Shown piece after piece: positions 45,261 through 55,437 of a DNA stretch of 64,000 bases (position 1 is the stretch's first letter; every line of letters starts with the position of its first letter). Both the position numbers and the translations under genes were made by a program. Under the pieces are notes generated by a model, which worked only from the letters and a program-made list of their open reading frames with translations, had not been told where the DNA came from and did no database searches. Origin of the DNA: Thozetella sp. PMI_491 (Eukaryota > Ascomycota > Sordariomycetes > Chaetosphaeriales > Chaetosphaeriaceae); NCBI GenBank assembly GCA_021432635.1, contig MU270061.1, positions 98,341 to 162,340 of the forward strand, in the 5' to 3' direction.

Positions 45261-45720
45261 CTAGGTCTTCAGGGCCACAGCTACACCCACGCCGGCGAGT
45301 CGGTTAGAGGTCAAATGATATACCCCTCTAAGCTTCCAGGCCCCTGGCAAATTCAACAAGCCGCATTCCGTATTGTTTCCATCGAGGTGTTCTGCCTCAC
45401 ACGCGAGCCAACGTGCCAGCGCTGTGTTGACTAGAGTCGAATGCGACGAGGGCTTTCCGCCCGCACAGTCCGAAATGACAAAAATATGCGGACATTCTTG
45501 GAGTCTTCGTTGTCGCAACGTTGGGAGCAGGTTGATGATGAGAAGGGTACGAGAAGATGGTGGAAGAAGGCGAGGAATCCTGATCCAGGTCGAGCGAAGT
45601 GATTGGATTGCACAGAAATCGCCTACCTTCGATCTCGCCCAAATACGAATAAGCGTCGGAGCTGAAGAACTAGGGGCAGTGGAAACGTGGTGTTGGCGTG
45701 GATAGACTAGTTCCTTGGAA
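45261..45720 (-). other. Stop-free minus frame, possible exon or gene remnant
   Basis: About 150 codons are open, ending in a TAG at 45261, and include FVISDCAGGKPSSHSTLVNT and LARWLACEAEHLDGNN. Composition looks protein-like, but no start codon or upstream exon could be placed and no family was recognised. It may be the last exon of a small gene, a relic, or chance. Confidence 0.25.
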
Positions 45721-46099
45721 TAAGCACAGGTAAATGTAAATATGACCTTGCCTGGATGACCATGAAGGTGAAGCTATAGATGCAGTGGGCCAATTGGCGA
45801 TCCAGTAGTTTTGCGGCGGCGGCGATGATGGTATGACTTCGTGAGCCGAGGTTACTAGATCAGCAAATCTTTACCTCGTTTGTATTGTCCGCTTAGCAAC
45901 TAGACACATGGGCTGTGGCTGGATACCTCTGGAATTGCATCTAATCGGAAAGGTGTTGGCTGCGTTAGGGAATATGGTGCGCTCTGCGTCTCTAGTGTTG
46001 TATTCTAGTCGGGGAGGATGACAGGATCAAGGATTTGGAGGCGAAGTCTTGGCACTTCCGAGAAGAGACCGAATGTGACGATGCAACTATATTCAGGAA

Positions 46100-46107
46100 T
46101 ATAAAAG
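46100..46107 (+). promoter_or_regulatory. Putative TATA box of GH43 gene
   Basis: TATAAAAG 81 bp upstream of the ATG at 46181; sequence and distance fit a core promoter. Confidence 0.5.
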
Positions 46108-46180
46108 ACAACGGTGGTGATCTAAAAGAAAGACGTGGAGCTAATATTTCAAGTTCTATTGCCTGTCGAGCATCGTCAAT

Positions 46181-47254
46181 ATGCCTTATTTTAGGGCAAC
46201 GAAATGGCAGCACTCTGCCGTGTCTGTTTTGCTGCTGATGGTCATACTCGGCCTGGTTGAGCTCACAGCCGCGGCGACTAAAATAAGGGACGGGGCTGAC
46301 CCCACGATAATGAAAATCGGCGACACCTACTACTCGGCTGAATCGGCGGGTGGCGGCATCTATGTTCGCGCGGCCCCCTCGCTTGTTGACCTAGGTGCCG
46401 CGAATGTTCAGCGCCAGAAGGTCTGGTCGGATACTGCAGCCCGAGGCGATGTTTGGGCCCCTGAGATTACCACGGATGGAGGGAGAACATACATCTTCTT
46501 CTCGGCCGGGAAGAGTGCCGACCACCGGATGTATGTGATCAGCGCTGATTCGCCGCTCGGCACCTACTCGGCGGAGAAGAAGCTGGCCTTGCCCGACGAC
46601 CAGTGGGCAATTGACGGCACCATGTTTACCTTTGAGAACCAGCGTTGGTTTGTCTGGTCTGGTTGGGCAAGCGCCGACAACAATGCGGAGCAGACCTTGT
46701 ATATCTGCCGCATGAACAGCCCGACCGAGCCGACCGGGAAACGATACGTCATCTCTCAGCCACGCGAAGCATGGGAGCAGGTCTCCGGCACTCCTCTTGT
46801 CAACGAGGGACCCGAGGCGATAATCGATCCAAATGGGCAGCTACACATTGTTTACTCGGCAAATGGGAGCTGGGGGAGCAAGTACTGCCTCGCAGACCTG
46901 CGCCTTCGCAAGGGAGGTGACCCGACCTACGTTTGGGACTGGTATAAGTCAAATGGCTGTCTCTTCGGTTCTCACCAGGAGTATATGATGAAAGGGTGGG
47001 ATGCCACTCTTCAAATAGACGGGCCTGGACACCACACGTTTGCTCTACCTAGCGGGGACATCAGCAAGAGCCCGGGCGGCACAAATAGGATCCCTTTTGT
47101 GTTCCACGGCGTTCAGAAGGGAACTACCTACAGCTGGGCCAATCGGGACTGGTTCACAGGCAGTTTCGTGTGGTGGAGCAAGACGACTTACCATCGTGCT
47201 AATGTGCCGGGTGACACCGAGAATTCCGGATACAGCTTCAAGTTCTTCGAATAA
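46181..47254 (+). CDS. Secreted GH43-family glycosidase (arabinan/xylan-side-chain type)
   Basis: Intronless, 357 residues. A hydrophobic stretch near residues 13-32 ending in TAAA is a signal peptide. The five-bladed propeller is indicated by GADPTIMKIGDTYY (catalytic base Asp), DVWAPEI, AIDGTMF (pKa-modulating Asp) and NEGPEAI (acid Glu), the standard GH43 triad. Members act as alpha-L-arabinofuranosidases, endo-arabinanases or beta-xylosidases; the subfamily cannot be fixed by eye. It should act outside the cell on arabinose- or xylose-containing wall polymers. It is not linked to the uronate block by position but fits the same lifestyle. Confidence 0.92.
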   Translation: MPYFRATKWQHSAVSVLLLMVILGLVELTAAATKIRDGADPTIMKIGDTYYSAESAGGGIYVRAAPSLVDLGAANVQRQKVWSDTAARGDVWAPEITTDGGRTYIFFSAGKSADHRMYVISADSPLGTYSAEKKLALPDDQWAIDGTMFTFENQRWFVWSGWASADNNAEQTLYICRMNSPTEPTGKRYVISQPREAWEQVSGTPLVNEGPEAIIDPNGQLHIVYSANGSWGSKYCLADLRLRKGGDPTYVWDWYKSNGCLFGSHQEYMMKGWDATLQIDGPGHHTFALPSGDISKSPGGTNRIPFVFHGVQKGTTYSWANRDWFTGSFVWWSKTTYHRANVPGDTENSGYSFKFFE

Positions 47255-49848
47255 CTCGAGGTGCCCTTGGAAATGGACTTCACATTGGAAGTTGAACAGG
47301 GACATGGGAGAAGTTAACAGTCAACGGAATAATTTACGCTGTCTATGATGCGAAACCGGTGGATATCATTTTTTCCATGCGGTTTTGGCTGGTGGGCTCC
47401 AGCTTTCATTTCTTTAAGAGTCATTAGACTCCCAATTCCTACGCCTTTCCATAGCAGACATAAATTCTACCATGACCCTAGCGGAGACCAGCCGGCCCCA
47501 TCTCCAGTGCGGTGTAGTCTTTAGCTCCATTTGACGCGTTAATCTTACCTGATGTCGAGCATCTAGCTGCCAATGGCTCAATCTATGTAAGACAATCCCG
47601 GCAGTGGCATACTCCCTGACCGGCTCTGGTCTGCGAAGTGCTTTGGAAGCGTATTTGAGAAACAAAACTAGGACAGATTGGAGATTATCAAAGGAGTAGC
47701 CGAAGAGGGGCAGCGCTGTTTCTCGACCGCTCTAACCAAACTGGGCTATTGGGGACGACTAGACCAAGACAAGCTGGGATCAACAAATCCGGAAGAGATG
47801 GAAAGAAGAAAATAGTTAAAATAAAATAAAACAACCCAGCCTAATGCCGGCGCTCTCCAAAGTTTGCTACGATGCTGAAACAGGCTCACGTGGAAGGGTA
47901 AAAATGTTTTCGTCTGCCCCAGCCGCCCACTCTGTTGTCATTCCCAGCCGTGGATCGCTCCGCGCTACTGCCGTGGAGGCTGGAGATCTTGAATTCATCG
48001 AGACAGCCTCACAGTGTCACTCAAGTTGTCCGATAATAGGGAATGAAGCATTCTATGGACTACGGTGATAGTCCGCCTACAACCACGACATTTCAGGCGC
48101 GTGCCGCCATGTTAACCCCTTGGTATCTGTGAATTTTCAGGAATTTCCTTTCCTGCAGCCTTCATTAACGGCGCGTCCTACTTTTTTTTTTCTTTCAAAG
48201 CTATGAGCTAGTGATGTAACTGCATCGACCGTCAGATAGGAAAAAAAACTCAACCCGCCCAGGCATCCGGCGGACACGGCGTGTATAGATCTTAGGGACG
48301 GGGTCAAGGACACGAATATTTCTATAATGTCATAGCTACCGTATTTTCATGAGATGGCTCTGTAGATTTCATGGATAGGAGCTTGTTCAGAAGCTCCTTG
48401 GTGACTCTTCTTTGGTGGTCGTAATGCCTCACGCTGTGTCGGCCCTTGCAGACGTATGTTGGAGGTTACGTCTCTTGCGCGGCCGGAAGTTCCTACGACG
48501 CGGTAGGTTGGCAGGCCAAAAGGGTCAGCCGACCAGAAGCATGCTTGCCGGGTCCTAGATAACGGCTGCTGCCAACCAGTTTGGGTGCGAGGCAAGCCAT
48601 TACAAGATGGAGGGATTGACATGATGCGACGGTTCCGGAAGGAAAAGTGGTTTGCCGCCTGTGTTTCCGTTCGTTGCCGGGGAGCTCGCAGCGACGGTGG
48701 CACCTGTACTTCGTATGGAACCGTCCTTGGTGGGAATTGAGCTCTGCCTTGCGAATTGGGTGATGTTATTGTGCGAATAACTGCATTTCTATCGGGAGAT
48801 ACATCAGAAGAGCTAGCATAGGTTGAAAGAATGAAAGAAAGGTGGTAAGGTATTATGGGAAGCATGTCGATTTCAAGCTTCTGCGGTGGCTTTGAACCAA
48901 ATATTTGATGTCGTCAGGTAGCGGGAAGCTGCAATCCGCGAGAGCCGTTTGAGCCATCGGGTATCCTAGGAGGGTGGCCAAGACCCCGTCCCGCGCCAGT
49001 TGACAAGGAAATCCAGAGCATTTGAGAAATAAGCTCCAAATATGATATATACTGACTACCTTGCTGAACAAAGCGCCATATATCGCCGAGGCTGAGGATA
49101 AGCAGAGGCAGCAGGTCCAGGCCATCGGCGCTGCCCAAGAGACTCGTCCTCTGATATTAGCAGCTGTCATCTGGTCGATGATGATGTTGACGCAAACGCA
49201 CACTGCGCAGCACCTTCGTGGAACCTGAGACGTGTACCTGCATGTGGCGGCCAATCAGACTCAAAGTTAGGCGCTCTGTCACGGTACGAAGCGTATTTAT
49301 TCGTTCGAGAGTCAACGTGGTGCAAAATGAGTTCTTCTGCCCTATTTTAGGTGCTTGTGGCAGAGTCCATTAACTTAGTCCCCCGTCCTTCACAGGCTGG
49401 TTTCCGAAAAGAGATACGCTAGTGGAAGATGTGTGTCAATGAAGGCTACCTACCTAGAGGTAGGCATGTATGTAAGATAGGGATATATACAATCAACGTT
49501 TTCCTCCAGCTAAGAGTGATCATCGCTCCCATAGCAATCATACACCTCAGTCCACAGTTTCATTACCGGATTGTTCTCTATCAGCGAAACCCCATCAATA
49601 ATTCGATAGGATCGAAGAAAGAAGTTGCGGCAAACGTAGTAGTACAACTGTTAGACTCGGAGTGGTAGTTATGTCTTAATGATTGAGGAAGTAGTAGTAC
49701 CGATTGGCAATGCGTACCAACCACGATTGTATCCCATTCATATTGCACAAAACCCTAGTCTCATCGAGCAAAAATTGCGAAGCCCTCTGCGAGATACAAG
49801 CTGACCTTAAGCTCCTCCGTCTTCTCGTGCCGAAAATTACTCCCGCTC
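47255..49848. other. Gene-poor region, 2.6 kb
   Basis: No gene could be supported. Frames of 172 and 133 codons on the minus strand (48347-48865, 48853-49254) resemble no family, and the second has no ATG at its head. A 74-codon plus-strand frame starts with ATG at 47844, also without likeness. Poly-T and poly-A runs occur near 48180-48245. Part of this may be 3' UTR of the DUF1996 gene. Confidence 0.45.
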
Positions 49849-51550
49849 CTAATGCATGGCTTGCATGTCTCCGGGAAGTGACGTGAGCCCTGGACACAAT
49901 TCGTAATTAGTTGAGGTATGGTCTTGGTAATCAAGAGGAATCAGCTTGGTTTTCGTACATTCGCCCTTCCTACCAACAGTCTCTTTGACCTGTGTGCTCT
50001 TGGTACAGGCGATCGCGTCCTTGCCCGACTGGATCTTGAGAGCTGTGCTGCAGACATCATTGCTACAGCCGTTTTTCCCTAGGGCATCCATGCCGCGCTG
50101 GAGAGCATCACCCTTCCATCCAAACAGGTAGTCGCCGTGCTGGCCGTGGCCGGTCCTATTATCATATAACGTTAGTGGTGAGCCACCCTTGTGTCTTTGC
50201 GTCGTCCCCGTATCAGTAGGATAATGTAACACCAGGTATGAAACTCACTCGTCGCCAAAGGAATACACAAATGGCTGCTTTCCGCCCGAAAAGTATTTGG
50301 GATCGTTAAATTGTCTAGTGTCCCACATTATCTCATACCTGCGATTGTTAGCTTTGCTTTACCCCNNNNNNNNNNNNNNNNNNNNNNNNNNNNNNNNNNN
50401 NNNNNNNNNNNNNNNNNNNNNNNNNNNNNNNNNNNNNNNNNNNNNNNNNNNNNNNNNNNNNNNNNNNNNNNNNNNNNNNNNNNNNNNNNNNNNNNNNNNN
50501 CCCTTTTTTTTTTTCTTTGACGTTGGAGAGGCCAAAATAGATTAGGGAGATGATTGTTACTTGCACCAGCATGAACTAGCTAGCCAGGGACCTAGATGTA
50601 GTAGATATTGCTTACATGATCTACGCAAGCCACGGATTAGAGACGGACAAACCGAGAGGGCTGGAGCGTAAGGAGAGAGTAAGTAGGGTGGGAACGACTT
50701 GCCTGCGGAACTCGAATAGGATGGGTAGAAGGGCAGGAGGAACCGGCAAGAGCGGCACCACCCGGTGAATACGCCATGTGGGTTTTGTGATCCGGGCTGT
50801 CCAGATTCTTGCCATCCCAGCAGGTGGGGAAGATGACGGTGGCACGGATGCCGCCACTGCATGTCTTCGTAGGGAAGGTCGAAGAATCGCCAGAGTCGCA
50901 AGGCGCTCCGCCACCTCCGTTTTTCTCCGCATTTCCGTTGCAGCGGTGACAGATGCCCGGGAACGTACCGCTCTTGCTGCGAAGTGCAGGGTTGCCGGCC
51001 ACCATCCGAAAGCCCTTGTACTGATTAGAAGAAGGAGGTTATAACGAGAGTATTAACATACTGGTTTGAAGGCTGTGGTTTTGGAGGAACCACCAAAAGG
51101 TTGCATGTAGTAAACTGTAATGCCTCCTTCCTGTGGAAGCAATTCGCTACTGCCGCGGTTGCGGTAGTTCGCCATCTGAGGGACCAGCTTATAAGTACCG
51201 TTCTCGGGGGACTTGAAGTACATGCTTGCGGTCCAGTAGTTGCTAAAGTCTTCAGAATAGGTGCAAGATGTGCAAGTCGACATTGCCGCCGGATCGTGGT
51301 TTGCCGGATCCATCTAGATATTTATTGGTGAGACTCAGAACTTTACACCGAGAAAGGGATTCTATACCGTGATGTTGAAAGAGTTTCCGCCAACAACCTG
51401 ATGAGTATGGGCCGATGGGTTCATTCCTGGGTTCACAATAGGGTCGGAACGTTCGATGACCAGTTGAGAGCAACCGAATCGGAGCATGCCCTGGGCCACT
51501 GCATAGCGTACGAGCAGCGCCGAGGCGACGGCGACGAAATTCCGCATCAT
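49849..51550 (-). CDS. Secreted DUF1996 protein with 5-nt micro-exon
   Basis: Seven exons, complement(49849..49889, 49959..50155, 50249..50338, 50616..50620, 50703..51020, 51062..51313, 51368..51550), sum to 1086 nt and 361 residues. A signal peptide (~1-20, ending YAVAQ) leads into the DUF1996 domain (PF09362): RFGCSQLVIERSDPIVNPG, HTHQVVGGNSFNIT, CTSCTYSEDFSNYWTASMYF, CWDGKNLDSPDHKTHMAY, CPSTHPIRVPQ, MWDTRQFN, GHGQHGDYLFGWKGDALQR and a final WLTSLPGD. Joining VPQ to YEIMWDT in frame needs the 5-nt exon ATCAT (50616-50620), which yields the expected VPQIMYEIMWDT. The intron upstream of it uses a GC donor (GCAAGT). The intron downstream holds the 135-N assembly gap. DUF1996 proteins are secreted or cell-surface proteins, often with WSC domains and found in wall-degrading fungi; their activity is unknown. 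No WSC domain is present here. Confidence 0.88.
50366..50500. other. Assembly gap (135 N)
   Basis: The gap is bounded by ACCCC on the left and CCCTTTTTTTTTTTC on the right. It falls inside an intron of the DUF1996 gene. The bordering bases suggest it hides a long C homopolymer. Confidence 0.97.
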
Positions 51551-52210
51551 GGAAATGAAGAACGACTTGGACTGTGGTATCTATAGAGGCTGCCGGATTT
51601 GGCCGCTATGTCAGAGCGATTCTTTCCGGGCTTTTAAAGGGGGACAAGAATCCTGACGACCTTCTTAAAACTACTGTAGTCACCAGGTTTACCCCACTCC
51701 TTCACCTAGACGGCTAAAACTCGCGCCCGGCATCAAAACAAGAGCCGCCAATGGGGATCCCAACTTAATAACCTGACTTAATATCTAGCACGTTTGTGAT
51801 GGGTTGCAGTAGTAACTTTGATTGTATCACCATTTGGGGTATGGTTTGGCCATGGTCGGCATTCCGGTCAAGGAAGAAGAAGTAGCCTCCTAGACACATC
51901 TGGCAGGCTGATCCCAAAAGTGAGGCGAGAAAAACAAGCAGCTAGACAGCTCTGCCGCATATCAGGAACATCTTGCGGTATCAAGCTTCAGGCTTCCGGT
52001 ACCTCGCGGTAGTGTAGTCAAGCGGTCACGAAATCCCTACATTGGCACTTTGATGCGCACGATTTCGCGAGTGTGTAGGTCGATGCTCGATCAGGTGACT
52101 GAACTAGAGCTATAGGTATGCTATAAAGAAATATCTTTTTTTTGTAAAAAAAAAAGCTTTGACGGAGACTTCATTCTTCCTCTCCCATTCCAATCTGTAA
52201 AGCTCTTAAG
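51551..52210. other. Intergenic region, no gene seen
   Basis: About 660 bp between the DUF1996 start (-) and the broken FAD monooxygenase (+). T9 and A10 runs at about 52137-52154 form a possible stem. No other signal was noticed. Confidence 0.5.
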
Positions 52211-52990
52211 ATGGCACGTCATGTTTCCCATCCGGTCAGCAGATCAGCTACCAGAGTCCCCTGACTTCTGCGTTATCATTGCAGGCGGTAGCGTGGCCGG
52301 CCTCGTGCTCGCAAACGCGCTGGATGCTGCGGGGATTGACTTCGCCTTACTTTAGAAGCGCAAAATGGCGCCCGATCTAGGCGCTTCAATCAGCGTGTTG
52401 TACAACAGCGCCGGCCCGTTCGTACAGATCGGTGTGGGATCGCGCATCCGTGAGGTGGCGGTGCTATTGTCGCAGATGGAGCGGATAAACGAGTTCGGAC
52501 ACCAGTTCGAGACCGGCGCCATATTTCGCGGCGTGGTGAAGTCAGCAGGCTGCCTGACCTTCTTTATTAAGTGGAAGCAGTACCTCAGGTTGCTGTACAA
52601 GAATTTAAAGGACATGAGCAAAGTCAAGCTATACTGCGGACTGGAAGTCTATGTAGAGTCAGAGGAGAGCGTCCTTGTCACAACGACCGGGGGGAAGGTT
52701 GCGGGAAGCATATTTGTTGGAATAGACGGAATACATAGTACGGTGCGCGAGTTGATGGCCAGGGCGGTGGCAAAGAACGATCTGCAGCGTGGGAGAGACC
52801 TCACGCAATGCCAGAGCGCGCGCTTCTCCACGATCTTTCTCTCACATCTAACTTTGCTGACACTACCTAGGCTTCACGGCCCGGTATCGTGCCATGTTTG
52901 GAATCTCACCCAGCTACGCCCCAGGTGAGCCCTGGAAAAGAGGGACTGGAATGGCGATTGAGGGTTGGGGCACAATCTAGCAAAGTGCAT
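52211..52990 (+). pseudogene. Broken FAD-dependent monooxygenase (PaxM-like family)
   Basis: The start region has the FAD Rossmann motif AGGSVAGLVLANAL. LGASISVLYNSAGPFVQIGVG, FFIKWKQYLRLLY and VGIDGIHSTVRELMA follow, and later GFTARYRAMFGIS. These are in the order seen in flavoprotein hydroxylases of the UbiH/PaxM group that decorate fungal secondary metabolites. Only about the N-terminal 55-60% of a usual 450-480-residue protein is present, and the copy carries about two or three breaks besides the missing C-terminal part. It looks like a relic; similarity is still easy to see, so loss may be fairly recent. No cluster partner is nearby. Confidence 0.8.
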
Positions 52991-53394
52991 GAGAATGGGG
53001 AATGGGGGGGGGAGGGGGCGGCAGGGTTCTCCTGCTTCGTCTTGACTGACGTGCTACAAGGCAACGAATGAGAAGTTGAGGGGCAGTATAAAGAAATGGC
53101 TATGGCTGTTAGTCGAAGCGTTTGTTAGTATTTCTACGCTGTCGTGCACACTACTTCGTCTTGTTCAAATCTCGCGATTGCTGGGGATGATGTACTAAGG
53201 CGAACATCACGGTCTAAGAAGAAGCTCCTGTCCCAAACCTTCTGGCACGCTAAGATAAACATGAAAAGTACTGTTCATTCATGAAGACCCCCCAAAGATT
53301 CACCATGGATAGAGGATCCTTCGTAGCCGCCTTCCAGACAGATAGCTTCTTATTCCGATGCTCACTGGATATATCGTCCATCTTGCCGTTTAAA
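52991..53394. other. Intergenic region, no gene seen
   Basis: About 400 bp between the monooxygenase relic and the 3' end of the small secreted protein gene. A G-rich stretch lies just to its left (around 53000-53025). Confidence 0.5.
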
Positions 53395-54039
53395 TCATTG
53401 TAAAATGCTTTCTAACCCCCCGAGACCAACGAGCTGTTCAGGATGGCAGATTCCGTAATGCAGGATGGTATGTTCAGGAATTTTGCCGTCACTTGTTGGA
53501 ACTTGGATGACAACAGTGTCATCGACACCGACATACTGAGATCGATGGCCGTTCTTGCTTATATCCGCAGTATCGGCCGCGAAAAGGATTCCAAATGCGC
53601 CACCAGTGATGTACAACCCTTGGCTACTCCCTGGGACCGTAATATAGGCGCTTCCAGCCATGGCGAAAACCCACCTAGTTACAGGAATTAGTCGCCATTT
53701 TGGCCACGTGCTTACTTTTTTTTTTTTTGGACTTAAGAGCAAAGAAGAAAGAATTTCAAAGGGAATTGACGGCACAACTTACTGAGGATGTGGTGCGTTG
53801 TGCCAACCGCCATCAAGGCCTGCCGACACAACGTTATATGTGATATTAGAGACATCGCCAAGCTGTAGCATCGTACTTCCTTGGAGACCTGGCTGTGTTG
53901 AAACGGAAAAGGGGCCATACAATTGCCAGCATTCGAACACAGAAACGCCGTGGTAAGCGTTAATAGCAGTTACATTCAGCCTGGTAGCTGCAGCAGCCGT
54001 GAGGCCAAGTGTAAGAACAAGAGTTTGCAGTGTATGCAT
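53395..54039 (-). CDS. Small secreted protein, unknown function
   Basis: Exons complement(53395..53674, 53783..54039) give 178 residues; the 108-bp intron has donor GTAAGT and acceptor CTAG. A signal peptide (MHTLQTLVLTLGLTAAAA) is followed by a mature protein with NVT sites and few cysteines. The second exon has a repeating pattern of short hydrophobic strands (WVFAMAGSAYITVPG, GLYITGGAFGILFAAD, DDTVVIQVPTSDG, HTILHYGIC) that looks like a cupin-like or other all-beta fold. Family not recognised. It resembles conserved small secreted proteins of ascomycetes and could be an effector candidate, though nothing proves a host role. Confidence 0.8.
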
Positions 54040-55437
54040 TGCGAGTGCAAGATAATTTATGACTGCTGAATTGAGATGCCCCCCAACCGGATCACCGGCG
54101 GAACCATGTGACAATTTATACCTGAGAAGGAGCTTATGGGGTTCAGTCAGCTGGTGATCGTTCCTGGAACCACGAGGTTCAAGACGGTGGCGGCGCATTT
54201 GATCAGATGATAGACAAATACAATAATAGCGACTTCGGGGGAAAAAAGTTGAGGATTCATTTGTGGGAGCTTTGAGGCCCCCCAAGGCTCTGAACGGCTG
54301 AAGCTGTTGGGGGCATATATTCCTCTCGTTTGAAGTGGTGTGTTGGGGGCGGAACTTCGTAAGTACGGAACTAAGTTGTACAATGAAACAAATGGTCATA
54401 CAGGTACCTGGTCTTGAGGATGGTCTTATATTAAGTCTAAGTTCTTCTATACAAAAATTATGGTGAACTTCGTGGCCCCCTACATGCCTTATAACGGCTA
54501 GGTAGAGCTCCCATATACTAGTCAGCACCTAACAATTGGGCCGCTTTTACTCCAGCAGCTGTTAGACGGCGCCGGACAGCTGCTATTTGGCCGGCTCGCT
54601 GTATTTAGGCTACAGTGTTGAAACAGCCTTTGGTCTTCAGCTGGCCGCGTATGCAGCTGCTAGGGAATTGCTCATCGTCCTGCATCTAGAACAAAGCATA
54701 CAGGTCTGTAATGGAACTCTTCCAGCTCAGCCAATCGAGAGTGCGCCACCGACTGGCGCCACCGGGCTACGAAGGTTGCTTGATGGATAAGCCATGCCCT
54801 GGTTGGGTAACGGCGGCAGGAACTAGGCTCAAGAATCCCGACCCTTTGGGCCGATACTGTTCTCGCCCTGCTAGCGCCAACTTAAAACGTAGAACTTTGC
54901 TTCGCCAAGGGTTATGAATTGAAAACAAAAGCTATACTCTCTGGTGAAGCCGGTATTGTGTTTTCTTATGCTGTATTAGCACTCAATGGATCGAACGCTC
55001 ACTACATACGTTTGGCTTTCTCCTCTGCTAAGTGCTCTGAACTATGCTGATGACGTAGACGTAAGTTCCAGCACCCTCCTCGATCCCATTGGAGAATAAT
55101 CTCTTAAGTTTTGGATTGAGACATGAATCATGCGATTTAATTGTTGTTTTTGTCTAGAATAGTTCTTTGTTCTTTAGAGTTCGCCCTACAACGCCTAGAG
55201 TGAGGCTGGCTATCACATGGTGTAACTCGTGGGCCTAGAACAACACTGCCAGTAGCTATTCCCATTGGAACAAGGCTTCAGGTGAAGCATTCCTGCGTTA
55301 TTAAAAGGCTCAAATATCAACATCCTCCCCCAGCAATGAATCCATTTGAATCAAGGGTTATAAGACCTCATTTTCCTCGCCCGATTCTGCTCAGTTGCGT
55401 GTAATCCTACCAGGCATATTCTTTACGCTAGCAAACT
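54040..55437. other. Divergent intergenic region
   Basis: About 1.4 kb between the small secreted protein (-) and the GT2 gene (+). Short frames at 54587-54917 are not protein-like. No repeat or RNA gene was noticed. Confidence 0.5.
54114..54120 (-). promoter_or_regulatory. Putative TATA box of small secreted protein gene
   Basis: TATAAAT on the minus strand, 75 bp upstream of the ATG at 54039. Confidence 0.45.

Larger units (their letters stand above)
45064..46180. other. Intergenic region with a possible gene fragment
   Basis: About 1.1 kb. On the minus strand an open frame runs from about 45720 to 45261 without a stop but with no ATG at its head (see findings). The GH43 promoter lies at the right end. 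Confidence 0.45.

Noticed and set aside
48347-49254. Possible two-exon minus-strand gene from the 172- and 133-codon frames
   Set aside because: The frames could not be joined by convincing splice sites, and neither has a recognisable domain.
54587-54917. Short plus-strand frames of 67-68 codons
   Set aside because: No family, no consistent start or splice signals.
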